Source: Diplodia intermedia (lineage: Eukaryota > Ascomycota > Dothideomycetes > Botryosphaeriales > Botryosphaeriaceae). From it: DNA of 53,028 nt. Below are positions 23,693-34,410 of the stretch, piece after piece. Location of the stretch: positions 1-53,028 of the forward strand of contig JAKEKT010000152.1 of assembly GCA_021495925.1 (NCBI GenBank), read 5' to 3'. The number at the start of each line of letters is the position of its first letter. The stretch's first letter is position 1. The notes beneath the pieces are model-generated. The model made no database searches. It worked only from the letters and a program-made list of their open reading frames with translations, and was not told where the DNA came from. Both the position numbers and the translations under genes were made by a program.

Positions 23693-24443
23693 GGTGGGGG
23701 ACGTGCGGGAGAGGAGTGAGGTCGGTGCAGACGGGAGTGACGCCGACCCGTCCAACGCCCTTTAAATAGCATGCCATCATTCGGCGCTACTGTTTTTTTT
23801 TTTTTCGCAACGCTTCCGACAGTGTTCCAGAACACCTCCGGCCGAGGGAACGAGCGACCGTGTCACGTCCATGCGGGAAGCAGAGTGCTGTCGCTCACCG
23901 AGAGGGCAGCGAGGGCGACGTTGTGATGCGACTGTCCATCGTAATTGTTAGCAAACGCTATCGCTGCCGGTCGATGGAGTATTTCGTAGATAGCGATAAG
24001 TGACACCCCTGTCGGATCGGGCCGCTTCGCCAATCAGCTAAAGGCGGCCGCAGGGGTGTGCAAGGGGTCCCTGTTCCTGCACATACCTTTCCAAATCCGT
24101 AGTGCTATCCACAAACTCTAATACTTAACACCAACTTGACAGTTCACTGGGTATGATGATCTATAAATGCACTTTAGATCACGCCGTATCTGCTTGCAAC
24201 TTTTTGTTGCTGAAAATCAGCGGCATCATTTATCTCTATATTTTGGTATTTGCTTTGCATTCTCGAAGTCAATGCAATACTTTCTGTCTTTGCTCACTTC
24301 GGTTCATGCCTCAAATTACCCCAATTCTTCCTACAGATTCCGCCAAGCTGGCTCTCTCGGTAGCTCTAAAAACCGGTCACCCTATATTAACCACGGGTGC
24401 ATGCACAATCCTCATGCCTCAGCTCTTCCTCATCACACCAACC
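23693..24443. other. EFM6 upstream region
   Basis: This gap holds the EFM6 promoter and the 3' flank of the 629-residue unknown. A run of about 14 T lies near 23792-23805. The part from about 24000 to 24440 is clearly more AT-rich than its surroundings. No gene is supported. Confidence 0.5.
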
Positions 24444-26333
24444 TCACCGCCCAGCATCCTGCCCAGTGCACCCCTCACCGCGTTCCCTCTCCGCCCTCAG
24501 CGCCTCGATCCGCGCCCGATACTCCTCAATCTTCCCCTCCATCGCCGGATCGTCGTACCCCCGCAAAAAGACGCCCTGCCTCGACCCATTACTCCCGCCC
24601 CTCATCGCCGCCAACACCCCCTCCTCAACCTCCTCCGCGCTCCACAAACTCCTCGTCTCGCCACCACCGTCACCACCCCCCTCAACCCCTCCCGCCTCCG
24701 CCTCCGCCTCCGCCGCCATCGTCACCGTCTCCCTCCAAACCCCCCTCCCCCACTCCCCCAACATCTGCCCCTTCACCACCATCAACCTCCACTGCTCCCC
24801 CGCCGTCAACGCCGCCGCCGCCCCGCCGCCAACCCCGCCGCCCTCCTTCACCGGCGGCAAATCCTCCACGAACTCGCCCTCCCACGTCCTCCTCCCTCCA
24901 CCGCTCCCACCCCCATTCTCAACAACCCACTGCAACACCCTCAGCCCCAACGGACTCGGCCCGCACGGCCTGACGCCGTCGTCGATGTCTTTCCTCAGCG
25001 CCCACAGGCGGGCGATGGCGCGCACGGGCGGGCCCTCGGTGCGCGAGAGGTCGGGTTCGCTGTTGGCGAGGAGGGGAAACGACGAGGACGCGGCGAGGAA
25101 GAGGGCCGAGTGTTTGCCGCCCGGGAGGTGGAGGCGGAGGGTCCCGGTGCGGGTGAGGAGGCGGAGGCCGGTGGGGGTGAGGAGGGAGTCTGGAGGGAGT
25201 CTGGAGGGGATGTTGGTTCGGTTCTGTGGTGGTGGTGGTGGGGGTGATGGGCGGCGGCGGCGGCGGTGAGATGGAGGAGGGGGAGAGAGGTGTGGAATGG
25301 TGAGGTGGTTGTGGTGTTGGTGTTGGTGTAGGTCCCGCCGCCGTCGCCGCAGCCGTGGTGGCTCGGAAGTGTATGGCGTCGTCGTCGTCGTCGTCGTCGG
25401 TCGTGGTGACGGCGCTGGTGGCAGTACCACGGCACTTCCCCTCCCTTCTTCACTACTCGTCATCTCCTCCGTACCCCTGCCCGCTGCCGCCATCCCGCTG
25501 CTCACCTCGGCGATCAGGCTGCTGCCGCCGTGGTCCGTCGTCTCCGCGATGCTGCTGATGTTGTCGTCGGTGCTGCCGCCGCTCTCTGCACCGGTTGATC
25601 CACAGGAACCACCACCACCATCGTCACTTGACCTTCTCCCCACCGAACTCCCAATTACCTCCACAACTCCCTCCTCATCAGCCCTTTCCTCCCTCCGTCT
25701 CCTCCTTCCATCCGCCTCCGCCTCCGCCTCTGCCTTCGCCCTAGTAGCAGCAGCAGGAGCAGCCCTCTTCCAGAAAAAGCGACGACGCAAACGCGCGACA
25801 GTCCCGGCACCAAAGCCAGCCGCTGCTGTTGCTGACCACCTCGCTCGAGACCTCTGTTTGTCAGGTACGTATGCGGTGGTGACCGTTCCATCATCGCCAT
25901 CATTACGCCCACGCGATGGCGACGGTGAGGGCCAAGCATCGTTAGGTTGGTGAGTACGGAGGCGACTTTCGGGGTCAGTGGCGGCGGCGAGGGGGCGTGG
26001 TGGTGATGGCGTTGGTGGTGGTGGTGGTGGTGGTGGTGGGTGTTCGTCGTTGTCGTCGTTGGGCTGCGGTGCAGCGGCTGAGAGGGTTTGCTGTATCTCG
26101 CCGTCGTCATCGTGGTTCTCCTCCTCGTCTTCCTCGTCGCTGTCGCGGAACCTGTACTTGTTCCACAACTCCCTCTTCGGCTTCGGCTGCGACGGGGGTG
26201 GCGGCGGTGGTGGCGCCGGCGTCGTCGTCGTCGTCGCGGCGAAGTCCTTCACGATCACTTCCGACGTGCCGGGGGAGCGTGGTCGCCGCTTCGCCGTGTC
26301 GGACGTAGGGCTGTTACTACCGCGTTCGGGCAT
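24444..26333 (-). CDS. Unknown 629-residue low-complexity protein
   Basis: I do not recognise this gene. A single exon of 630 codons starts at MPERGSNSPTSDTAKRRPR, the first ATG before the conserved-looking stretch; the frame stays open another 97 codons upstream but that part looks like leader sequence. In order: a basic start, poly-proline, KRELWNKYRFRDSDEEDEE, a second poly-proline tract, a basic Ala/Arg region, long Ser/Thr/Gly and Pro/His/Arg tracts, then a more ordered C-terminal third (about residues 395-629). That third has LTPTGLRLLTRTGTLRLHLP, RAIARLWALRKDIDDG and a final helix KIEEYRARIEALRAERERG, which could be a short coiled coil. Long open frames on the opposite strand are shadows of its GC-rich, Pro/Arg-coding sequence. 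The N-terminal half is probably disordered. No function can be assigned. Confidence 0.65.
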   Translation of the reverse strand: MPERGSNSPTSDTAKRRPRSPGTSEVIVKDFAATTTTTPAPPPPPPPSQPKPKRELWNKYRFRDSDEEDEEENHDDDGEIQQTLSAAAPQPNDDNDEHPPPPPPPPPTPSPPRPLAAATDPESRLRTHQPNDAWPSPSPSRGRNDGDDGTVTTAYVPDKQRSRARWSATAAAGFGAGTVARLRRRFFWKRAAPAAATRAKAEAEAEADGRRRRREERADEEGVVEVIGSSVGRRSSDDGGGGSCGSTGAESGGSTDDNISSIAETTDHGGSSLIAEVSSGMAAAGRGTEEMTSSEEGRGSAVVLPPAPSPRPTTTTTTTPYTSEPPRLRRRRRDLHQHQHHNHLTIPHLSPPPPSHRRRRRPSPPPPPPQNRTNIPSRLPPDSLLTPTGLRLLTRTGTLRLHLPGGKHSALFLAASSSFPLLANSEPDLSRTEGPPVRAIARLWALRKDIDDGVRPCGPSPLGLRVLQWVVENGGGSGGGRRTWEGEFVEDLPPVKEGGGVGGGAAAALTAGEQWRLMVVKGQMLGEWGRGVWRETVTMAAEAEAEAGGVEGGGDGGGETRSLWSAEEVEEGVLAAMRGGSNGSRQGVFLRGYDDPAMEGKIEEYRARIEALRAERERGEGCTGQDAGR

Positions 26334-27497
26334 GGTTGTGGTCGTACCGAGATTATAGTGCTTGTGGCGCAACTGGGTGAATGTGTTTCGAAAGGGCGGT
26401 TCGCAAGAAAGGAATGTGGGTGATTCACTGCTCCGTATGAAGTAGAGGTTGTTTCGCGCGAGTCGGCGGTGGGCGGTCAGAAGCGCGTTATCGTTCACTG
26501 TCAACAGACTGCGAAGTGAACCAATCTTGAAGAGGAGAGGTGGCAGAGCTGAGCCACGTCGCTGATGGCAACTGGTTTTGGGCCAATCCGCGGGCAAATT
26601 CATGTACGTCATACGTGAGCACAATCATTTTGGAGCCCTCTGGTACTTCTTCTAGTCAGCAGAGTGGACAGGGGTTGAAGAAAGAAAGAACAAGCAACAT
26701 GCGCCTTCATGCTGTAGGCCGTTCGTTCAGTGCTTTTAGCTCATGCAGCACCCGTTCGAGCGTGACCCATCACGCAGCTAGACTTTCGCATCAGATAACT
26801 GCTCGAGAGCCTGGAATCGCAATTCATCCATATGAGCGCTGGTGATCGCCGAAAGTTCGCACGTTCTGTTATCAAGAGTTGGTGAAGTTGAAGTCAGTAT
26901 CCTCATGGCCTAGAGTTTCTCAGTCAACACTGACAAATGCGTCCATCGAGGCGTCCGAAAGTCCGTGGGTTTTGGAAAAACATTGCGGGCGGGCATCGCA
27001 CCTATCATGTCAGTTCAGGTTTTTTAGTGCCAGCATAACATAGTTGAGGAAAACGACGAGCCACCTTTAGCAGACACCAACAGAAACGCAAGGATGAAGA
27101 TTGAAACGCGTTGATTGCTTGCTTTAAACGAGACCGCTCGTGTGCCAATGTTCAGACTTGCCGCCGTCCTGAAATGAATATTTGAAGAGTTGCTCCTGAG
27201 GAGGTCCAACGTGTCCCATTCTGCAAGGGAATCGGGAAGGGAAATCGAGAAGGAAAAGAGAAAGGACTGCCAAAGAAGGCGCATGGAGCTGTCCTACGGC
27301 TTTCAAGTCTCTGAAACGCCCGAAACTCCAATGACCGCAGACAACTACGTGGAAGGGCAGGCACATTCGCGATGCAGCGTATATACAAACATACGAACAG
27401 CCAAACATGCGGGGCCCGCCAGATGCCGCGCGCTTGAATGAAACCACACTGTGTGGGTATCCGCATTGCAAGTCTTCACTGCCTGGTAATCTGTTGC
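26334..27497. other. Gap between 629-aa unknown and NAD+ carrier
   Basis: This 1.16-kb gap holds the promoter of the 629-residue unknown and the 3' flank of the carrier. Open frames in it show no family similarity. Confidence 0.5.
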
Positions 27498-28713
27498 TCA
27501 ATCCTCGTCTAACGACGCCGATCCTGCTTTCTGTACCTCATAGCATGCTTTCTTCAACATCTCGAACGTCAACATTGTGGTCATCGCTGCTGGGACAGCA
27601 CGAACCATGTTCGTTCCCATGCCGTTGTAAAACGCCTGCCAACCCTCTTCCCGAAGAATTGTTTTGCACGTTCTTATCAAGCCGCGGTACCGGGGCATGT
27701 TGACCATGCCGTCCGACGACGCAGCACCTTGCGGGTGCCTCTTGGCACTGTGCCCATCCAGCGCGCCCCTGAAAGAAATCTCCTCGTGCGAGTGTGATGG
27801 TAGAGTGCGCTGCTGTGTTTGCAGGCGCGTTCTGAGGACCTCATGTGGGTAGGTTGCCGATGTCGCACAGATCTTACTGAGGAAAGTGGCTGCCAGAATG
27901 CCGATCGTGTGGGTGTCGCTCTCGCCGGCCGTATTTTGGCCCATCTCCAGTCCCGTGAACTTGGTCTTGAAGTATTCGTATAGAGGAAATTGGATCGCAA
28001 CGTGTGTCAATCCAAGTAGCGCGGGGCCGAGACCAGAGTAGAAAGCCAAAAAACCCTCCGTCCGGTACATCTTGCGGGCAGCATCCAGAGTCCCTTTGTA
28101 GTGCCACGGAGGCCGCGCATCTTCAGAAGCGCGTGAGCTGACCTGCGACATCAGGCGGGTCTTGATGACCCATATGGGGTTTGTTGTTATGGTGGAGCAG
28201 GCGCCGGCCGTGATGGATGCGCAGACGCGGGCCAGCCACTTGTTGTCTCGACGGGTGTCAGTCATATCCATAGCCACAGACAACAGCCAATGACGCACCT
28301 ATGTTGTTGTAGTAGAGGTCCTTGGACCCTTCGTACACGCTCATGTACACCGCCCAGGTGGGGAGGTATCCGAGCAGCATGGGGCCGAGACCTCGATACA
28401 TGCCCCGCACGCCATCCTCGCGCCAGATCACCCTCGCTGTTCCGAAAAGGCCGTGGTACAGTGCTTTCGAGGGAGAGAGCTTTGCGCCGTTGTTGGGGCG
28501 ACGAAAAGCGCCCTGTGCTTGCAGTTTCGTCTTGATGACGTCGAGCGGGCAGGTTACAATGCCCGAGGCTACGCCAGCCATGGCGCCGCAGAAACTGTTG
28601 ATGGAGGAGGGCGGCAGGCGGGAGAAATGGACGGCCACGCTTGCCGGCATTGTGCGGCCATTGTGGGCGGCGGCGGTGGTGGGCGCTGGCGCGGTGGAGG
28701 TTGGAGTCGTCAT
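27498..28713 (-). CDS. YIA6: Mitochondrial NAD+ carrier (Yia6/Yea6 type)
   Basis: This inner-membrane carrier imports NAD+ into mitochondria. Two exons (28713-28299, 28246-27498) give 387 residues, longer than the roughly 300 of a minimal carrier because of an N-terminal extension, as in yeast Yia6. The three carrier repeats each show their signature: CPLDVIKTKLQAQG (about 55), NPIWVIKTRLMSQ (about 161) and YPHEVLRTRLQTQ (about 245). Subfamily marks are GYLPTWAVYMSVYE, THVAIQFPLYEYFK and the tryptophan in NPIWVIK; all fit the NAD+/pyrimidine-nucleotide carrier branch, with Yia6 as best match from memory. The loop after the third signature is long (about 40 residues, HSAKRHPQGAASSDG). The splice ATAG|GTGCGT to GAG|ACAACAAG gives YYNNIDNKWLARV. 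It is divergent from QCR7. Confidence 0.88.
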
Positions 28714-29311
28714 TTTGGCAGGCGCGCCTGGGATTGGTAAGTCGTCGGCGGGCTCGGTCGCATGCACTCGCACTCTCAAGTAGATGGAGCCGCACCTCCC
28801 GGTGTAGGCGCCTCCGCAGTGTGCGGCCCCGCGGCACTTGAGGGTCAGCGGTTGACGGTGGTATCCATTGACAACTTCGGAGGTTCGTGGAGAGCGAGGT
28901 CGGCGGGGCGGGGAAGACGGCGTCGGCGGGCGGTGCTGGCAGCGCGGGGCACACTGCGGACGGGCGACGGAGAAGGAGGCGGGTGGGCGGGATGTCGCGT
29001 CCTGTCGTGTGTTGCGGACAATGAGCGCGCGGGCGGCGGACGTCAGAAGCGCCTGGTTCGGTGGGTGGGTGGGGGTGGAATTGGAGCTAGGAAATTCCCC
29101 TACGCGCAGCCAGTCATGTGCCCGCAGCCCACGCTTAGAGCCGGCGAAACCGGCCGGCGGCCTGGCCAATGAGCACGAGCGTGAAGCCCTGACGCCAAGC
29201 CTTCTTCGCCCGGCGTCGACGTCGAACTTCTGACGGGCATTGTTACCAGCCGCAGAGCCTCGAGCACGCCCGCATCTCCACTCCCACGCCCGCCCGCCGC
29301 ACATCGCCACC
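28714..29311. promoter_or_regulatory. Shared NAD+ carrier / QCR7 promoter
   Basis: This 598-base interval separates the divergent starts of two genes for mitochondrial proteins. A CCAAT box lies at 29165-29169, about 145 bases before the QCR7 start, and an ATTGG (CCAAT on the minus strand) at 28733-28737, close to the carrier start. The Hap/CCAAT-binding complex is known to drive respiratory genes in fungi, so joint control is plausible but not shown. Confidence 0.55.
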
Positions 29312-29970
29312 ATGAGCACTCCGTCCGTCGCCAGCTTCATCGTCAAGCGCCCCTGGTTGCGCGGCTGGATCCAGCCGCTGTCCAACTGGTACACCGACGT
29401 GCGTCCTGTCGCCCGCCCCAGCGCCGCCGGCACCGCTGACCCATCTCGCATTGCAGCTCGCCGGCCACCGCAAGCTCGGTCTGAGGTATGCCTCCCTCGC
29501 TAGCACCCAATGGCCCGCTGCTGGCGCTCGTCGTCCCGCCACGGAAGCCCAATTCCCGAAATGCCCGGCCGTCTCTAACGCCTCCGATCCGCAGGGCCGA
29601 TGACCTGATCCCCGAGGAGTCCGAGACCGTCCAGCTGGCTCTCAAGCGCCTTCCGCCCAAGGAGGCCTACGACCGTGTCTTCCGCATGCGCCGCGCTTTC
29701 CAGGTACGACGAGCATGGCCGGGACAATGGGTGAAGATGATTGGCTAATGGAAACAAAGTGCTCGCTCGCGCATCAGCTCCTGCCCAAGGAGCAGCAGAC
29801 CAAGCCCGAGGAGGTATGCGATGGATCTGAGCTGCCATTGGGGGTGAGATGCTGACTTGTCACAGGACACCCCCTACCTGACCCCCATCATCGAGGAGAT
29901 CGAGGCCGAGCTCAAGGAGCGCGAGGATCTGGAGGCTATGGTCATCAAGAAGCCGTCGAAGCGGTCGTAA
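29312..29970 (+). CDS. QCR7: Cytochrome bc1 complex subunit 7
   Basis: Qcr7 is the small matrix-side subunit of respiratory complex III (the 14-kDa ubiquinol-cytochrome c reductase protein) and is needed early in assembly around cytochrome b. Five exons (29312-29398, 29457-29485, 29595-29703, 29760-29813, 29866-29970) give 127 residues, the typical length. Landmarks are YTDLAGHRKLGLRADDLIPE, then VQLALKRLPPKEAYDRVFRM, HQLLPKEQQTKPEEDTPYL and a charged C-terminal helix ending KKPSKRS. The second exon is only 29 bases. All four introns are short (52-109 bases) and canonical; each join is confirmed by the family sequence. The protein has no cleavable presequence, as usual for Qcr7. Confidence 0.95.
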
Positions 29971-30648
29971 ACACCAAGCGCGGATCAGGGGAGACGAAGA
30001 AAAGCACATTTGTATAGACAGAAGGTGCTATCCAGAACAGGTGTCGCCGCAGTCCCTTGTGCTTTAGACTGTACACTACCAAAGAGAAACGATGATTGGA
30101 AGGGTTTTTTCTTCGCCTCTCAGGATTTGAAGTGCAAGCCGAGCCAGTTCTCGGGAAGAAGGAGTACATGGTCAGGCAAGTGTCGTCGCACCAAGTCCAA
30201 AAACGCCGAATTGAGGAACGCGGACGGATGCAAGTAGCCAGATATCCATCTCTGAGCACGCCGGCACTTTTGGAACCGCGTTTCGACGTCGGTGCGCATG
30301 GAATTGAAGGATTGTAGCTGCCTCCTATCCCATCATCTTCCGTACACCCACAGGTACGCAGGGCCAACCAACCAACCAGCGATTAATAATGCGCCAAGGA
30401 TGAGGCAGCTTACGGAACTGAATCCAGGCAAAAGCAGGCCATGTGACTTCGCGAGAGCCCGCTCCCCGCAACAACGTCATTCTTGTCGCGACTTGAACCT
30501 TACCGCGTCACCTTCCATGTCACGCCTCTTATTATCCTTTGCCGCAGCCAAACACTTGCTTTGCTTATCCCTCAAGTCGACTCGCCCATTAAAGATAGCC
30601 GCGTTTCTTCGTTTCAGCCCACACAATCGCTCGGCTCGTTTTGCCACT
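29971..30648. other. QCR7 3' flank and glycosylase leader
   Basis: This 678-base gap separates two tandem plus-strand genes. The frame of the downstream glycosylase is open through its right part, and an in-frame ATG at 30517 would extend that protein (see the finding on the leader). An acceptor-like TTTCGTTTCAG near 30608-30618 could instead mark a leader intron. Confidence 0.5.
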
Positions 30649-32393
30649 ATGTCATCCACCAGAAGATCCGCTCGCATCCAGGCCAGTCAGCCTGCCAGCC
30701 CGGCTGTTCCTGATGTCCAAGCCCCTATTGCAAAGCCCAAAACGACAAAAAAAGCCAACGGACTCGCTCCCGTGGCCCAACCGCCAAGCAAGAAGCGCGG
30801 CCGTCCCTCAAAGAGCGCCGACTCAGCTGCACAGCCCGCCAACAACACCTCATCTGCTGAGCCACCCGCAACCATCAACGATGAGACCAACGTCTTCGTC
30901 ACTCCCCTCACGCCCACCACCAAGCGGCGCAAGGGTGACCCATCTCCAACCAAACCCCCACCCTTCACACCCACGCCCTCGGCTGTCGGACTGATGGCGT
31001 CGTCCTCGCCGCTCAGCGCCGGTGCGGACGCAGCTCCCCCCACCAAGCGCAACAGCAGGAAGCCGCGCCTCGCGGAGCCGCACGCCACCAACGCACCGCT
31101 GTCGACGCCGGGCGGGTCGCGCGTGGTCGCTTACACGGCCGACGTGCCTGCGGCGAGCGAAGTCGCGCCGGCAGAGGCGGTTGGCGCGACGGTGCTTCCT
31201 GACACGACGACGGAGAACCTGCTCGAGAGGGCGTGCGCCCATTTGATCAGCGTGGATCCGAGGCTGAAGGTGGTGATCGAGAAGCATCCGTGCAAGATCT
31301 TCTCGCCTGAGGGGCTGCAGGAGGATGTGGATCCGTTTAAATCCTTGGTGAGCGGGATTCTGGCCCAACAGGTGAGTGTTTGGCATTGCTTTTATCATCT
31401 TTCGTCATCACTGAGCACCATCATGTCTGGCTTGAGCGGACTCGACATGGTGCTTCTATGTGATGCTGGAGCAAGAAATGGAAGCTGATTGAGGTGGACA
31501 GGTAACAGGTGCGGCAGCCAAATCCATCAGAAACAAGTTTGTCGCCCTCTTCTATAACCCAAATAACTCCCCTTCTTTCTTTCCCGATCCCACTTCGGTT
31601 GCCGCCGCAGACATTGCCCTTTTGCGTACCGCGGGCCTCTCCGGCCGCAAAGCCGAGTATGTCAAGGGCTTGGCCGAGAAGTTTGCGTCTGGAGAGCTAT
31701 CCGCGCAGATGCTCATAGAAGCGTCCGACGCCGAGGTTCTCGAACGGCTAATCGCCGTGCGCGGACTCGGTCGCTGGAGCGTCGAGATGTTTGCTTGCTT
31801 CGCCCTGAAGCGCATGGATGTGTTCAGCACTGGAGATCTCGGTGTTCAGAGAGGCATGGCTGCGTGGTTGGGTAAGGATGTCGCGAAACTGAAGTCCAGT
31901 GGCAAGGGAGGAAAATGGAAATATCTGAGCGAAAAGGAGATGCTAGAACATTCCGCAAAGTTTGCGCCTTATAGGTGAGTACATTTCTTCTTCCATTTTC
32001 CTATTTCCTACCATATGAACGCATGAAGTACTGCCCTGAAGTCCCATCTCAGAGGAGTTGGAACATTGGCCAGGACCAGCTTGACTTCGTCAGTGGCTCG
32101 CACTTCCTCTGTGGCCACTGAACCGGCCCTCCATTGCTCGTCGCCCTACTTTCGCCCTGACCAGATCCCGCCCCATTCTTTCCTTTTTTGCTTCCTTTTC
32201 GTGCGTGTTCGAGGCGACTGCTTGTCACGAGGTGAAGATCACAAGTGAGGCATTGTCTTGCTCGAACAGCGGACAAGGCGAGACATCAGACGATCGGTTT
32301 TCACTGACTAGGAATTTTCCAAAACATAGGAGCCTTTTCATGTGGTACATGTGGAGGGTCGAAGACGTCGATATTGACGCCCTCACAACATGA
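30649..32393 (+). CDS. MAG1: DNA-3-methyladenine glycosylase (AlkA/MAG1 type)
   Basis: This base-excision-repair enzyme removes alkylated purines such as 3-methyladenine. Three exons (30649-31371, 31502-31974, 32330-32393) give 419 residues. The first ~180 residues are a disordered basic, nuclear-type extension (STRRSARIQAS; PPSKKRGRPSKSA; TTKRRKG). The fold starts near ENLLERACAHLISVDPRLK and includes DPFKSLVSGILAQQVTGAAA, the helix-hairpin-helix LIAVRGLGRWSVEMF (about 324-338) and the catalytic block DVFSTGDLGVQRG with Asp353. It ends SLFMWYMWRVEDVD, as expected for the family. The second intron is 355 bases, long for this window, but the join AG|GTGAGT to ATAG|GAGCC rebuilds the family ending without a gap. 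A second start at 30517 is possible. Confidence 0.92.
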
Positions 32394-33469
32394 GCCTTGC
32401 ACCAAATCTAGATTGCAAAATCAAGCCAGATACAGACTAGACGTCTCGTGAAATTTGGGACTACGAGAGGAGGCGAAAAAAACAAAGTAGATCACAGATC
32501 GTGTTTGGACAACGGTGCCCCACATCCCGGAGCCGCAGCAGATCTGGACAAAAATGATACACGTAGCATAGATCTCATCTTCTCCTCGTCCGAGGAACAA
32601 AAGAAGAAAACAAAAAGCAAGCATCCTGCTGCCCCCGCCCGCGCGCACGCGCCCGTGGGTCTGCTGCTGCTGACACGACTTGCCGCCCCCCTCCTCACAA
32701 TGCCAATCTCCAATGTGACCACCGGGAGAACCAGTTGTCTGATCATCACGCAAGAAACGTCATCGCCAATTGTTTTGCAACAACCTCCCATCTTCCCCAT
32801 TGCACATCACCCACCCCCGTAACATCCCTGCTCGCCCGTTTTTCTTCCCTCCCTCCACCTTCGTTTATTCTTTCCGCGCGGAATGAAGCCACGCATGCAC
32901 AACATACACACACAACAACCCTGGCTTCCTCCCCTTTCCCCGCCCACCCCTGCCTGCCTGCCTGCCTGCCCTGAGCGCAATCAAGCAAGAAAGAGAGAAA
33001 GAAAAAAAATCATCCCACCTGCGACCTGCGTCTGCGCCCCAACGGCGAGAGCCCGGGATGATGAACACCCCCGTCAATGACCACTCAACTGCTCTCTCAT
33101 CACAACCGGGGCCATCCTTGCCCCGTCATGCCCCGTCGTCGAATGGCTTTCCTTCCCTCCCCCCACACACCCTCCCTTTCTTTCTGTTTGCCACATACTA
33201 CATAGCTCGATCAATAGAATCGCTTGCGTGAGAAATCCTCCAGGCGAGATCGACCGACCGTTTTTGTTGTCGCGACGGGGAGGGAGGAAGGAAACACACC
33301 CCCAATTGCATAAAGAGAGAGAGAGAGAGAGAGAGGGCTCAAAACCATCCCGGCTTATCTACTTGTTTGTTTTTTTTTTTCTCTCTCTCTCCTTTACACA
33401 TATCTCCGAGCCGGAGAGTTAAGAGGCAGGAAAAATCCAACAGAAAAGCGTCCGACGCATTACGTACGC

Positions 33470-33471
<2 letters not shown>

Positions 33472-33513
<42 letters not shown>
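33472..33513. repeat. GT dinucleotide microsatellite
   Basis: An uninterrupted (GT)n tract of about 42 bases. A (GA)n tract lies about 150 bases to its left at about 33316-33336. Confidence 0.95.
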
Positions 33514-33516
<3 letters not shown>

Positions 33517-33970
33517 GGCGCAGGCAAGCCCCCGGCCACGAGTTCACATGGTACGTACATACATAAAATCAATATACATACGCGCGCGGCACCGGGATCT
33601 TTTCCCCCTATCATCCCCTCCGCCAGGTGGCGTGGCGATCGTGGCATGGGCATAGCATAGGGCCGATCAGCCGTTGGTAGGGATGTTTTTTTTTGGGGGA
33701 TGTTTTAATATGTGTGGTGCTCATGCTTGTTCTCCTCCTCTATCTCTCTATCTCTGTATGTGTGTATGTGTGTTCTCACCGCTACTTTGTCGTCGATTTA
33801 TTGTTTTTTTCTGCTCGTTTGCGAGGTAGTGGTCTCGATTCATTGACGAAGTTCGATGGGACTGTCTGTGGCTGGACAAGGAAGGTGGTTGAGGAGGAGG
33901 AGGTGGTGGTGGCGACTGCTTGACTTGGCAGCAGCTGGGAAACGCGGATTATTGCGTTTGTTCGTTCGCC

Positions 33971-33989
33971 GGGGGGGGGGGGGGGGGGG
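33971..33989. repeat. Poly-G run
   Basis: Nineteen consecutive G. Its true length is uncertain because such runs are prone to sequencing error. Confidence 0.9.
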
Positions 33990-34208
33990 TTATCGATGCG
34001 GCCCGGGGGGAAAGGAAAGGGAGAGAAATGTCACATCTTCATCGTCATCACCATGGGTGGTTTTTTTTTTTTTTTTTGCGCACGACTTCTACCAATTGAT
34101 ATGATATGAAGGGAATGGCTGACCAGCAACGTTAGCCGGTGGCTTGTGTTCTGGGAGGTTGGTGTTACATTCTTGGGCTGCTGGCTGATTGCATGCGCGG
34201 GTTGTTGT

Positions 34209-34209
<1 letters not shown>

Positions 34210-34248
<39 letters not shown>
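34210..34248. repeat. GAT trinucleotide microsatellite
   Basis: About 13 perfect GAT units, followed within 70 bases by a longer AGC-type tract. It lies in non-coding DNA. Confidence 0.92.
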
Positions 34249-34315
34249 CGCGTCCAGGGCAAGGATTCGACGGAAACATCCTTTGGAGATGCAGCCCGCT
34301 GCCGGGAAGAAACGC

Positions 34316-34410
34316 TGTAGCAGCAGCAATGACGGCAGCAACCGCAGCAGGAGCAGGAGCTGCGGCAGTAGCAGTAGCAGTAGCAGCAGCAGCAGTAACA
34401 GAGGGCAACA
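34316..34410. repeat. Imperfect CAG/AGC trinucleotide tract
   Basis: Interrupted AGC units with AGT and GGA variants over about 95 bases. In frame it would read as Ser, Gln or Ala runs, but no gene is supported around it. Confidence 0.8.

Noticed and set aside
24153..25247. A 364-codon plus-strand frame
   Set aside because: Its Pro/Arg/His-rich product mirrors the minus-strand 629-residue gene. The choice between strands rests mainly on the ordered C-terminal third of the minus-strand product.
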